DNA of 49,784 nt from CAZELM01 sp964512995. GTDB taxonomy: Bacteria > CSSED10-310. The position numbers and the translations under genes are program-made. This document shows, piece after piece, positions 16,803 to 26,448 of the stretch (position 1 is its first letter; each line of letters starts with the position of its first letter). Below the pieces are notes generated by a model. It worked only from the letters and a program-made list of their open reading frames with translations. It made no database searches and had not been told where the DNA came from. The stretch spans positions 1 through 49,784 of the forward strand of contig CAZELM010000034.1 in assembly GCA_964512995.1 (NCBI GenBank), read 5' to 3'.

Positions 16803-17905
16803 ACTTCACCTTCCATCAGTTGAATCAAACGGCTGGCAGCTATATCGGCACCGTCCAGACGGGGTTGCTCCAAGGAATCCGTTTTCGATAGTAATCGATC
16901 CAGCCCCTCTTCCCAGTCTCCCGATTCAAATTGTTCCCGATCAATATATTCCACATGAACCCAACGTTTCATCTGATCGACCAAAATCTCATATTCACGA
17001 AATGGCCCCCGATCCGTATATAGGACTCTGGTTTTGTTTGCGATGCATTCGGAGATGATTCCGTAGCCTGGTTTTGTGACAACCACATCCACCGCGCTGA
17101 CCACATCCGGATATCGAATGCCCCGTTTAATCAGATCCTCGGCATGTATGATCAGGCCCGGAGCGCTATAATCGCCGATTGAAAGAAAGTGGTATTTCTG
17201 TAATCCGGATAGTTTTTCAAGGTTTCCCGTTCTCAATCCCATCCCTCCAAAGGACAATAACACAATCGGCTTATCTTCGGTTATCCCCAGGAAACACCTG
17301 ACTTCCGATGGAGTAATTTGTGATTTCCGGCAGATCATCGGGATATCCTCAACATAAGGGAAAGCGGGCAGATCCGCGGAAAAAGGCAATCGAAGCAACA
17401 GATCCGTATACGAATAATCCTGACGGATTTGAGAAACGATAGATGCCATTTCAGGATGTTGATCTGTCCATACCTCATAGATCCAATCCCATGAAAAATT
17501 GGTAATGGTAACACCCGGTACAGCCAATTGATGGGCAATCCGCATCGCAATGGATGGAATATCAGTGACGATCATCGATACCTGATGTTTCCGGGCTTCT
17601 TCCAGTTCCTGTGCAATAATTCCATCCATCGACATCCTGAATTGCCGGTTCCGGGAAACCGTCTGGGAAACATCCAGATTCAACCCGTCTGACTGGACTA
17701 CTCCAACATCATAAATACCATAATGAAGATAAACACCAGCTTCCGGTTCCTCAAAAATTCCGGGAGATGCGGATGTCCTCACATAAATGCACCAGTCAGG
17801 TCTGAGTGCTTTTAATCTCTTTATCACTTCCCAAGAGCGTGTGGCATGACCGAATCCATGACCGGAAATATAATAAAAAAGAGTAGTTGACTGGGATCTC
17901 AGCAT
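16799..17905 (-). CDS. Glycosyltransferase-like protein (GT28/MurG-fold family)
   Basis: About 368 residues. The N-terminus FYYISGHGFGHATRSWEVI is the glycine-rich donor-side loop seen in MurG/GT28-like and L-arabinokinase N-terminal domains. The C-terminal half has VLLSFGGMGLR and DVVVTKPGYGIISECIA (nucleotide-sugar binding region with the conserved Gly/Glu) and RVLYTDRGPFREYEIL. It probably transfers a sugar from a nucleotide donor; the substrate is unknown. ATG at 17905 was chosen over an in-frame GTG at 17917 because GGAGG directly abuts that GTG. It forms a two-gene operon with cvpA. Confidence 0.8.
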   Translation of the reverse strand: MLRSQSTTLFYYISGHGFGHATRSWEVIKRLKALRPDWCIYVRTSASPGIFEEPEAGVYLHYGIYDVGVVQSDGLNLDVSQTVSRNRQFRMSMDGIIAQELEEARKHQVSMIVTDIPSIAMRIAHQLAVPGVTITNFSWDWIYEVWTDQHPEMASIVSQIRQDYSYTDLLLRLPFSADLPAFPYVEDIPMICRKSQITPSEVRCFLGITEDKPIVLLSFGGMGLRTGNLEKLSGLQKYHFLSIGDYSAPGLIIHAEDLIKRGIRYPDVVSAVDVVVTKPGYGIISECIANKTRVLYTDRGPFREYEILVDQMKRWVHVEYIDREQFESGDWEEGLDRLLSKTDSLEQPRLDGADIAASRLIQLMEGEV

Positions 17906-18012
17906 GAATTCTATCACCCTCCATTGTCAGACACAGCGAAAATGATGAGCATCTCACTCATAATCAATCCGATCACAAAATACAATGAACAATGAATCGC
18001 AGCAAACTTTTT

Positions 18013-18041
18013 TTGCTTTTTAAATACAAATCGTATATTAC
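18013..18041 (+). promoter_or_regulatory. Candidate promoter for the ATP-grasp gene
   Basis: TTGCTT (18013-18018) followed by TATTAC (18036-18041) at 17 bp, or TATATT (18034-18039) at 15 bp. It lies in the AT-rich 17906-18098 interval, which divides the divergent glycosyltransferase and ATP-grasp genes. Confidence 0.35.
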
Positions 18042-18098
18042 AATTAACGTTTTTATGGTTGCCGTTACAGTCAGATCAAAGATTGAAAGGAGTGCATT

Positions 18099-19475
18099 AT
18101 GAGTATCCTGGATAAGATCAATAAGGACTTCGAGGAAGCGCTGGTAAAAACAGATCCGATTTCACAGATGGAATCGCTTGCAGCGCAGATGACTGAAAAA
18201 AAAATGGTGATGGAAGGGAAACTGTTTCCTACTTTTTTAAAACCCTATTTTGTTGATAAGAATGCCATCCCACTATTTGAAAAGGTAACGAACCTGCTGA
18301 TCTCCTCTTTAAATAAGATAGGAGATGCCTATTTTCAGGATGGCCGATTCAGGGAACAAATTCGCCTGACCGGGCGGGTTGCGGATCTTGCCTCCATCGA
18401 TCCGGGGTATCCAGGAAATCAAATTATCAACCGATTGGATATTTTTTACATACCGGAAACCGGTGAACTGAAACTTCTTGAGTATAACTGTGGTGATCCG
18501 AGTGGAATGGGATGGCACGATCAAATGCTGGAAATGTTTCTGGATCTTCCGGTAATTAAGGAATTGCAGAAGAAATATGATTTCAAAGTTGATTGGCTGG
18601 TGAAATCTCATTTTAAGACGTTTTTCAAAAAATATCACGAATGGTGTTCCCGAAAAGGTATCGAACCGGAACAAAAACCAAATATATGTTTTGTATGTAA
18701 AAGAGATTCCACTGTCTTAGGAGATTTTCTGGCGTTTGTTGACTACTATGACTCAATGGGATTTCCGACACGATTTGGAGATCCCCGTGACTTTACCTAT
18801 GATGGCCGGTTATTAACATTGAATGGGGAGCCGATTCATCTCATTTACCGTGACGCCATCGATGATGTTATCCTGGATCCATACTGGGATGATAGCCAGC
18901 AACTCGTTCAGGCACTCCGAGATAATGCTGTTTGTTTTGTCAATCCGGTCCGTGCCGCATCGGGAGACTGGAAATCAATTCTCGAAATTCTGAGTGATGA
19001 TCAATATATTGATCTGTTCACGCCTGAGGAACGAGCGTGCCATGCAAACCACGTTCCATGGACGCGAACGTTATTGGATAAAAAAACTGTGTATCATAGC
19101 CAGGAAATTGATCTTGTTCCATTTGTCCGGGATCATAAGGATCTATTCGTTTTAAAGCCGAATGATGGCTATGGAGGTTTCGGTGTTTTAGTCGGGAAAA
19201 TAGCCTCCCAATCCGATTGGGAAGCGCTGATCAATAAATCATTCACCCAACAAATCATCTATACAGTTCAAGAACTTGCACAAATCCCCGCTGAACAGTT
19301 CCCCGTAGTGGAACATAACGAGTATAAAGGATTTGCATCCAAAAACGTCAATGTCAATTTATGGTCTCATGATGGGCATTTTGCTGGAGCGTTCGTAAGG
19401 GCAGCAGCCGGTAGTGTCATTAATGTTCATCAGGGCGGTGGAATGGTTCCGGTCTTTTTTGTTTCAGAAAAGTAA
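18099..19475 (+). CDS. ATP-grasp family ligase-like protein of unknown substrate
   Basis: 458 residues; ATG after GAAAGGAG. The C-terminal half has the ATP-grasp glycine-rich loop FVLKPNDGYGGFGVLVG (Lys353), an acidic HNEYKGF motif, and NVNLWSHDGHFAGAFVRAA, which matches the late metal-binding part of the fold. The middle has LLEYNCGDPSGMGWHDQMLE, similar to circularly permuted ATP-grasp and glutathionylspermidine-synthase-like proteins. It most likely joins a carboxylate to an amine using ATP. Substrate unknown. It stands alone with its own promoter and a downstream hairpin, so it appears monocistronic. Confidence 0.7.
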   Translation: MSILDKINKDFEEALVKTDPISQMESLAAQMTEKKMVMEGKLFPTFLKPYFVDKNAIPLFEKVTNLLISSLNKIGDAYFQDGRFREQIRLTGRVADLASIDPGYPGNQIINRLDIFYIPETGELKLLEYNCGDPSGMGWHDQMLEMFLDLPVIKELQKKYDFKVDWLVKSHFKTFFKKYHEWCSRKGIEPEQKPNICFVCKRDSTVLGDFLAFVDYYDSMGFPTRFGDPRDFTYDGRLLTLNGEPIHLIYRDAIDDVILDPYWDDSQQLVQALRDNAVCFVNPVRAASGDWKSILEILSDDQYIDLFTPEERACHANHVPWTRTLLDKKTVYHSQEIDLVPFVRDHKDLFVLKPNDGYGGFGVLVGKIASQSDWEALINKSFTQQIIYTVQELAQIPAEQFPVVEHNEYKGFASKNVNVNLWSHDGHFAGAFVRAAAGSVINVHQGGGMVPVFFVSEK

Positions 19476-19498
19476 TCCTTTCAGTCTGCTATAGATAA

Positions 19499-19524
19499 GG
19501 GGATATATTTTCGGATATATCCCC
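19499..19524 (+). terminator. Hairpin after the ATP-grasp gene
   Basis: GGGGATATAT (19499-19508), loop TTTCGG, ATATATCCCC (19515-19524): a perfect 10-bp stem 24 bp after the stop. No T-run follows, so it may stabilise the 3' end rather than terminate. Confidence 0.5.
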
Positions 19525-19699
19525 TATCCCGTAACCGTAAATGGAATCTCAAACGAAAAATCACACATCCATCCTTGATTCTCAAAATCCAACGATCCAT
19601 TTTCAATCAGGCAGTCCATTTTACGCTCCCCTTTTTTCATCGGTCACATTTCAGGCTATCTCCTGCGTGTTGTATGAAAGACATCTTTTCATCGCTTAC

Positions 19700-19728
19700 T
19701 TGTTATTTCAATCGGATATTTTTAAAAT
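19700..19728 (+). promoter_or_regulatory. Sigma70-type promoter for the GGDEF gene
   Basis: TTGTTA (19700-19705) and TAAAAT (19723-19728), spacer 17 bp, predicted start near 19735, 22 nt before the ATG at 19757. Confidence 0.45.
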
Positions 19729-19756
19729 ATGTTCATAGACAGATGGAGAATACGAG

Positions 19757-21637
19757 ATGAAGGATGTATCAAACAAGACGTTACTCATTGAGTTCGATCT
19801 CCACATTCAGCCGGAGCTGTTTTATATTGGAGATCAGTCTCTTATATCGCACCATACCTGCTCACTGGAAGAAGCTTCTCTGTATCTAAGCACACATGGA
19901 ATTGATGTATTGATCATTTCATTGTCACATGAGATGGATCTGACCTCCATTACTGAAAAGCTTCATAACCAGTTGCCTGCTATTCCGATCATTGTCATCA
20001 CCGACAAAATCGACGCCACGGTCGTTCCGAATATCGTATATGAAACGATATCATTAAAGGATCTTTCGACGGCATTTCTCAGTCATCTGATACAATGTTC
20101 TGTCGATCATTCCAATCGGCCAAGTTCATCCACATCTGCTCGTCTCAGCTTATACCATGACGCTCTCTGGCGTACGATCGAAAAGGAGGCTCGGATAACG
20201 ACTCATTCCATGGATGTTCAAACGATGATGATACAGGAACTGAAGTCTTCCGATTCGCTTTATCGAATGATCTTTGATTCTACGGGCACAGCAATGGTCA
20301 TGTTGGAAGAGGATACAACAATCTTACTGGTCAATCGTGAGTTTGAACGTCTTTCTGGATACAACCGTGAAGATATCGAAGGTAAAGTCAGTTGGAAGAT
20401 GTTCATTGTATCGGAAGACTTAAATCGGATGCTGGAATACCACAATCTGCGACGGATTCAAAATGATCTGGCTCCGGAACAATATGAATGCCGGTGTGTC
20501 AATCGAAACAATGAAGTCCGAGTATGCCATATCAATGTCGCCATGGTGCCAAACTCCAAACGCAGTCTAATCTCTTTATGGGATATCACGCCACAAACAG
20601 AAGTCGAAACCGCTCTGCGTGAAAGCGAAGAGAAATTCAGAATCATCTCCTCATCTGCCAAAGATGCCATTATTTTAATCGACAATAATGGAAATATTTC
20701 ATTCTGGAATAATTCAGCAGAACTTGTTTTTGGATATCCTCGAATTGAAGCTTTGGGAAAAAATGCGCATCAACTATTAGTTGATCCCAAATATGCCGGG
20801 CAATATGCCATTGGATTTCGAAAGTTTAAAAAAACAGGGACAGGTCCCGTTATCGGGCAGACTGTAGAACTATCCGCTCGTCACCGGAACGGCACCATTT
20901 TTCCCGTGGAACTGTCTGTTTCCGCGGTCAAACTCAATAATCGATGGTGTGCGATCGGAGTTGCCCGTGATATCACCGAACGGAAACGTATGGAAGAAGC
21001 ACGACTTCGAGCTGCAGAAGCCGAAGTGAAAGCAAACGCCATGATGCTTCTCAATCAGGAACTGGAAAATGAAATCTCCCAGCGAATCCAGATGGAAAAG
21101 CAACTGGCATATCTCGCTACCCACGATCATCTGACAGGACTTCCGAACCGGATGCTCTTCACTGATCGATTGCTCAATGCACTTCGTTTAGCCGAACGCC
21201 ATAAACACAAACTGGCGGTTATTTTCCTGGATTTGGACCGATTCAAATATGTCAATGATACTTACGGCCACGATGTTGGAGATATCATTCTGGTGGGAGC
21301 AGCTCAACGATTGAAGTACGTCATACGCCAAAGTGACACCGTAGCTCGAATGGGAGGGGATGAGTTCTATATGCTACTTCCGCAAATCAACTCAATCCAT
21401 GATGCAACCCTCGTTGCTCAGAAAATCGTAGACTGCTTCAGTGAACCGTTTCCTTATGGCGACATATCCATCAAGATATCCACTAGTGTAGGAATCGCCG
21501 TCTTCCCTGATCATGGTCATGAAGCCAATATTCTCGTGAAAAATTCAGATATTGCTCTGTATGAAGCCAAACTTCAAGGAAGGAATACGTTTATTGTTTA
21601 TAATCATCAGGAACTCCAGACTCGAAATACACCCTGA
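19757..21637 (+). CDS. Diguanylate cyclase with degenerate receiver and two PAS domains
   Basis: 626 residues. Residues 1-120 look like a response-regulator receiver fold, but the acceptor position reads DVLIISLSHEMD (Ser where Asp is expected), so it is probably not phosphorylated there. PAS 1 (about 165-285, MIFDSTGTAMVMLEEDTTI) and PAS 2 (about 290-410, IISSSAKDAIILIDNNGNI) follow, then a short coiled coil and a GGDEF domain (about 455-620). The active site GGDEF is intact at 533-537, and an RxxD inhibitory site (RQSD, 524-527) lies five residues upstream. The enzyme should make c-di-GMP, with feedback inhibition. It is cytoplasmic, with no membrane segment. The receiver/PPDK fusion gene is 153 bp downstream on the same strand. 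Confidence 0.88.
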   Translation: MKDVSNKTLLIEFDLHIQPELFYIGDQSLISHHTCSLEEASLYLSTHGIDVLIISLSHEMDLTSITEKLHNQLPAIPIIVITDKIDATVVPNIVYETISLKDLSTAFLSHLIQCSVDHSNRPSSSTSARLSLYHDALWRTIEKEARITTHSMDVQTMMIQELKSSDSLYRMIFDSTGTAMVMLEEDTTILLVNREFERLSGYNREDIEGKVSWKMFIVSEDLNRMLEYHNLRRIQNDLAPEQYECRCVNRNNEVRVCHINVAMVPNSKRSLISLWDITPQTEVETALRESEEKFRIISSSAKDAIILIDNNGNISFWNNSAELVFGYPRIEALGKNAHQLLVDPKYAGQYAIGFRKFKKTGTGPVIGQTVELSARHRNGTIFPVELSVSAVKLNNRWCAIGVARDITERKRMEEARLRAAEAEVKANAMMLLNQELENEISQRIQMEKQLAYLATHDHLTGLPNRMLFTDRLLNALRLAERHKHKLAVIFLDLDRFKYVNDTYGHDVGDIILVGAAQRLKYVIRQSDTVARMGGDEFYMLLPQINSIHDATLVAQKIVDCFSEPFPYGDISIKISTSVGIAVFPDHGHEANILVKNSDIALYEAKLQGRNTFIVYNHQELQTRNTP

Positions 21638-21790
21638 TTCCTGAGCCGTACATCAAAGACGTCACCTGCTCCATAATCCATCAACAATACCATCTCTGGA
21701 CAACACAAACGGAGGTGTGTTTTAGTAGGAAGGTCCTGCGGAGAATTTTTTCAATCCGATCAATGAACCACGATCCATCTGGGAGGAAAA

Positions 21791-24700
21791 ATGAGCAATA
21801 CAAAGCTAAGCTGGACTCCGCAAATTCAGTCCAACCTCGATATCTTCCATGATCTGATGCAAGTAAGGGTGAAAGAGGTCCTGATCGTCTCGACCTGTTA
21901 CGATGCATTTGTTCTGCAACAGGAAGGTCAAATTTCCGAAAAAATTTTCGATGAATACTATAGCCTGAACTTGAGTAATGCCCCAAGAATCACCAATACA
22001 ATCACCGGAGAACAAACACTGGAACTCATCCAAAAGAAAAAGTTTGACATGGTGATTTTAATGCTTCGAATCGAACAAACAACTCCCTTTGAACTCAGTG
22101 CTGAAATAAAAAAGCAGAATCCTGAACTTCCGGTTCTATTGCTTTTGAAAGACAATACAGAATCATCTCTGTTCAAAGACCAGCGCGATATGAAAGGGAT
22201 CATCGATAAGGTCTTTGTGTGGAATGGTGACCCAAAAATTTTTCTCGCCATGATCAAATACATCGAAGACAAAAAAAATGTCGCTGCCGATACATCGAGT
22301 GGCATGGTTCGCGTGATTCTGCTGGTCGAGGATTCCATCCGGTATTACTCCCGCTATCTGCCTATTCTCTATTCAGCGATCATCACACAAGTGCAGCATC
22401 TCATCAAAGAAGAAAATCTCAACGAGCCCAAAAAACTATTACGAATGCGGGCTCGGCCGAAAATATTACTGGCTGATTGTTATGAGGATGCCGTTAAAAT
22501 TGTGGAGGAGTATAAAGCGTATCTTCTGTGTGTCATATCTGATGTGGCGTATGCCAAAAACGGGAGACTTGATGATGAAGCCGGTTTCAAATTCATTCGC
22601 TATGTCAAAAATGTCATCACAGATATCCCAACGGTCATCCAGTCATCGGATACGGAAAATGCGATTCCCGCCGAGCAACTCGCCTCAACTTTCATCAATA
22701 AAAATTCCGAGCGGCTGGCTGCAGACCTCAATCAATTCTTATTGAGCTATTTGGGATTCGGTGATTTCCTTTTCCGGGATTCGGATGGCAAAGTGATTGA
22801 ACGCGCACGAACACTTCAGGAAATGGAAATCATGCTCGGACGGATTCCAGAATCATCCCTGTTATATCATAGTGAACGCAATCATTTTTCGTCCTGGCTG
22901 ATGGCCCGTGGCGAAATAAAAATTGCCACTACCATTCACCCAATGAAGATCCGGGATTTCGAAACACCTTCAGAGTTACGGTTGTTTCTCATACAGCTTT
23001 TCAGACAAGTTAACACCAATGATCTGAAAGGAGCAGTTGTCAATTTCAGAGCCGATACCCTTCAATATCAAGGGTTGATCTATCGGCTCGCAGATGGCGC
23101 TCTGGGAGGGAAAGGTCGAAGCATCGCATTTGTCAATTCTCTGATATATTCCTCTAATTTGCTCCCATCGACTCCCCAAACTGTCATCTCTATTCCGAGA
23201 ACCGCGATTATCGGAACGGAGGAGTTCGATCAATACCTCATCCGCAACAAACTCTTGCATCTTTATAAGGAGCCTGTCGATGAAGCTGTGTCCCAGCAGT
23301 TGTTTCTGAATGGTACTCTATCTCCCGGCTTACTCCAGAAACTGACGATTCTTCTCGAGCACTCCTACCGACCGCTGGCTGTCCGTTCCTCTGGACTGTT
23401 TGAAGATTCAATCTCATACCCTTTTTCCGGAGTCTATCCCACATATTTCATCCCAAACAATTCCATGCACCTCGGAAAACGATTGAATCATCTGACAATG
23501 GCCATCAAACTGATTTATTCCGCAGTATTCAGTAAATCCGCTCGATCTTATTTCGAAGCGGTCCATTACACGATCGAAGAAGAAAAAATGGCAGTGGTCA
23601 TCCAGGAGGTGATTGGTCAACCCCATGGAGATTGGTTCTATCCTCATCTCAGTGGAGTCGCACAATCTTACAATTATTACCCATTCGCTTACATCCAACC
23701 AGAAGATGGACTGATTACTGCCGCAGTCGGATTGGGGAAATATGTCACAGACGGAGAAAATGCCTTTCGATTCTGCCCACGGCATCCAAATCTGGAAATG
23801 ATTTCCCCGAAAGACTTGACACAAAGTTCCCAAACCTTCTTCTACGCCTTGAATATGACGAATCAGGAATTTCACCTGAAAAACGGAGAGAATACCACAT
23901 TGGCTCAGCTTAGTATCTATGAAGCCGAGCGACGGGGAGTGTTAGAACAAACCGCATCGGTCTGGGATGCCCCGAATGAACGGCTTTCGATCGGACTGGA
24001 GTGCGATGGTCCTCGCGTTATCAACTTCGGGCCAATTCTCAAATGGAAAACATTTCCACTGGCACAGCTCCTGGATTATTGCCTCTCTGTCTTCAAGTCA
24101 GCATTGGGAACGCCTGTGGAAATCGAATTCGCCGCAGATCTCACACACAATGCAATCTCAATACCAACGCTTCATATTCTGCAGGTCAAACACTATATCT
24201 CCAATGATTCAAACATCAATCTCGAACCGGGTATCATTGACCACTCATCATGTTTATTATTCACGAACAAAGGCATGGGAAACGGGAAACTGATGGATAT
24301 TTATGACATCGTCTATATTGATCCTGACCGATTTGATCGTGCCCAGACACCCCAAATGGCACTCGAACTGGAAAAAATCAATCAGACACTCCGGGGCGAG
24401 AACAGCACATATATTTTGATTGGTCCAGGCCGATGGGGAAGCAGGGATAAATGGCTGGGTATCCCTGTTATGTGGTCTCAGATATCCAATGCCAGGGTCA
24501 TTGTTGAAACGGAACTGGCGGATTTTCGAGTGGATGCGTCGTTGGGATCTCATTTCTTCCATACGATCACATCCATGAATATCGGTTACTTCACGGTTCC
24601 TTTTTCCGAAACAGTCCCACCCGCTCGCAATGGATTCATTGACTGGGAATGGCTAAAACAACAGACACCCGTTCAACATCTCCATTATGCCGTCCATATC

Positions 24701-24793
24701 CGCTCGCATGAATCTTTCACTGTACTGATGGATGGAAGGAAAGGAATATCTGTTATCTATAAACCGACGCCCGGGGAGGTTCATCCTGTCTGA
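21791..24793 (+). CDS. Receiver - receiver - PEP-synthase-type ATP-grasp fusion protein
   Basis: 1000 residues; ATG after GGGAGGAAAA. A first receiver-like domain (about 25-150) lacks the acceptor Asp (FDMVILMLRI). A second (about 173-330) keeps the key residues: E180/D181 in LLVEDS, Asp251 in CVISDVAYAKNG, Ser in VIQSSD and Lys304 in FINKNS. A linker follows, then a PEP-synthase/PPDK nucleotide-binding ATP-grasp domain (about 500-870) with the hallmark LAVRSSGLFEDS...YPFSGVYPT (residues about 526-550), the region that binds ATP and contacts the phosphohistidine domain in PPDK/PpsA. The swivelling His domain and the PEP-binding TIM barrel are absent, so it cannot be a PEP synthase as such. 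It may act as a phosphorylation-controlled nucleotide sensor or a partner kinase. Function inferred; similar fusions occur in some uncultured bacteria and Bacteroidota. Confidence 0.75.
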   Translation: MSNTKLSWTPQIQSNLDIFHDLMQVRVKEVLIVSTCYDAFVLQQEGQISEKIFDEYYSLNLSNAPRITNTITGEQTLELIQKKKFDMVILMLRIEQTTPFELSAEIKKQNPELPVLLLLKDNTESSLFKDQRDMKGIIDKVFVWNGDPKIFLAMIKYIEDKKNVAADTSSGMVRVILLVEDSIRYYSRYLPILYSAIITQVQHLIKEENLNEPKKLLRMRARPKILLADCYEDAVKIVEEYKAYLLCVISDVAYAKNGRLDDEAGFKFIRYVKNVITDIPTVIQSSDTENAIPAEQLASTFINKNSERLAADLNQFLLSYLGFGDFLFRDSDGKVIERARTLQEMEIMLGRIPESSLLYHSERNHFSSWLMARGEIKIATTIHPMKIRDFETPSELRLFLIQLFRQVNTNDLKGAVVNFRADTLQYQGLIYRLADGALGGKGRSIAFVNSLIYSSNLLPSTPQTVISIPRTAIIGTEEFDQYLIRNKLLHLYKEPVDEAVSQQLFLNGTLSPGLLQKLTILLEHSYRPLAVRSSGLFEDSISYPFSGVYPTYFIPNNSMHLGKRLNHLTMAIKLIYSAVFSKSARSYFEAVHYTIEEEKMAVVIQEVIGQPHGDWFYPHLSGVAQSYNYYPFAYIQPEDGLITAAVGLGKYVTDGENAFRFCPRHPNLEMISPKDLTQSSQTFFYALNMTNQEFHLKNGENTTLAQLSIYEAERRGVLEQTASVWDAPNERLSIGLECDGPRVINFGPILKWKTFPLAQLLDYCLSVFKSALGTPVEIEFAADLTHNAISIPTLHILQVKHYISNDSNINLEPGIIDHSSCLLFTNKGMGNGKLMDIYDIVYIDPDRFDRAQTPQMALELEKINQTLRGENSTYILIGPGRWGSRDKWLGIPVMWSQISNARVIVETELADFRVDASLGSHFFHTITSMNIGYFTVPFSETVPPARNGFIDWEWLKQQTPVQHLHYAVHIRSHESFTVLMDGRKGISVIYKPTPGEVHPV

Positions 24794-24893
24794 TCCGATT
24801 GAGTGCTTTCGGGTATTCCGTGACAGTATTTTGAACCTCCTCTGTGTAGTCTATCGTTCACTTTACCGTCTGTAATCGGTTGGAAGACTGCGC

Positions 24894-26231
24894 TCATTTG
24901 GATTTTTGAGAACACGTTTCAATGATCATTCTCGCAGTTTGCCTTGCGAATTTCACCCCATTGGACATCTGTCGATCTTCCGGAAAAATCTGAGCCATGG
25001 TCGATAGATAAAGATTTGAAACAGGTGTTCGTGGGAGCGGTATTTTTTGATTGAAACCAACAGACACGACCGCCTGGGAGCAGGGTTCCCGCCACACCAT
25101 GATCTCTGCAATCCACTCTCTCCGAAATTCAGGAAACACTTTCTGGATGTATGGAGAATAAACACCATAAAGCTGCTCTGCATCCATGCTGTAAAGTGGA
25201 TCGGATGTCTCCATATATCGGGAAATATAAGCCAGATGATTGCCCTGATAGTGCTCTTCTCCCAATAAATTGGTCTGTTCGATCACACCGACAAACGGGC
25301 AAGTGACATCGGTCACATTCACCCAGTAGGTATCCGAAAGCCGTCGGGTCATCCGCATCACCAGCGTTGCATTTCCCAGAAATCCGATCTTCGAAATGGC
25401 ATTTGAATAATCAAAAGGAAGAGAGGAACCGATTTTCAGATAATCCGGGAGTTGGGTGGTGACGAGAATGGCATCGTACTTTCTCGTTTCACCGTCCACG
25501 ATGAGTCCAGTCGCTGATCCCTGATCGATCACGATTTGATTCACGGGAGTGGATTTAAAAATGCGGATTCCCTTTTCCAGAAGCTGACGCTCCATCTCAT
25601 TGAACAGCAATCCATATCCACCCACCATGTATCCGAGTTGCTCTGCGCCTCCCTTCCCCCGGGAACCCCCCCGCTCAACCAGCTTGCTCCATAACCAGGC
25701 GGCGGAAACCTCGGAGGCGAATGATCCGAATTTGGATCGAAAAAGCGGCTCCCAGATAATTTTGAATACCGTCTGACCCGCATTCCGGATGATCCATTCC
25801 TTTGCGGAAATGGTATCCAGTTGTTTCCAATCCTTGACGCGACGGGCTTTAAGCATCAACAGACCCAGCCGGATCCGATCTGGAAAACTCAGCGGTTTAT
25901 ACCGAAGCAGATCCATGGGTGTGCTCAACCGATATATCTTATTGACGTAAAAACACCCCGTGACCGTTTCCCGGAACACCAGATGATCCCGAAGTCCTAC
26001 TTCAGAGATCAACTGAATCAGATCCGCATCCCGGTTATAAATGTGATGATAAAATTTTTCGAGGGTCGTGCCGCCAACCTCAAACCATCCAGCCAATCCT
26101 CCGAGTGTGCGTTCACGCTCATAGATATCGACCGGCATTCCTGAACGGGAAAACTCCCAGGCGGCGGACAATCCCGAGATGCCGCCCCCAATGATCGCAA
26201 TCCGTGTTTTATCTCGACCTTCAGATATCAC
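24894..26231 (-). CDS. FAD-dependent amine-oxidase/protoporphyrinogen-oxidase-like protein
   Basis: 445 residues. The N-terminus has the FAD-binding dinucleotide motif IAIIGGGISGLSAAWEFSRSG and the next acidic strand DIYERERTLGG. The C-terminus has the second FAD site (IFPEDRQMSNGVKFARQTA). Middle motifs (FYHHIYNRD, GYMVGGYGLLFNEMERQL) match NAD(P)/FAD-dependent oxidoreductases annotated as amine oxidase, protoporphyrinogen oxidase or phytoene-desaturase-like, often next to glycan genes. The substrate cannot be assigned. GTG at 26231 with SD AGGGAG (6-nt spacer) was chosen. Confidence 0.8.
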   Translation of the reverse strand: MISEGRDKTRIAIIGGGISGLSAAWEFSRSGMPVDIYERERTLGGLAGWFEVGGTTLEKFYHHIYNRDADLIQLISEVGLRDHLVFRETVTGCFYVNKIYRLSTPMDLLRYKPLSFPDRIRLGLLMLKARRVKDWKQLDTISAKEWIIRNAGQTVFKIIWEPLFRSKFGSFASEVSAAWLWSKLVERGGSRGKGGAEQLGYMVGGYGLLFNEMERQLLEKGIRIFKSTPVNQIVIDQGSATGLIVDGETRKYDAILVTTQLPDYLKIGSSLPFDYSNAISKIGFLGNATLVMRMTRRLSDTYWVNVTDVTCPFVGVIEQTNLLGEEHYQGNHLAYISRYMETSDPLYSMDAEQLYGVYSPYIQKVFPEFRREWIAEIMVWREPCSQAVVSVGFNQKIPLPRTPVSNLYLSTMAQIFPEDRQMSNGVKFARQTARMIIETCSQKSK

Positions 26232-26448
26232 TCATCGCTCCCTTCTTGCGTGCAGTCAATTATCCTTACCATGACTCCGTGCATTTGTCGACAGGCAAAT
26301 GGATACTATCGAGGTGATTTCCTGCTGAGTTCATTTTACGGTTCCAGGAAGGTGCTGGAGCAGAAAAGATAGCAGCTCCCCCTGAAATCCATATCATCTT
26401 CGAGATGATTATCCCTGAAAAATATCAATCCGATCCGAATATCCGTTC

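Noticed and set aside
21791..24793. Phosphoenolpyruvate synthase (ppsA)
   Set aside because: Only the ATP-binding domain is present; the His swivelling and PEP-binding domains are missing.
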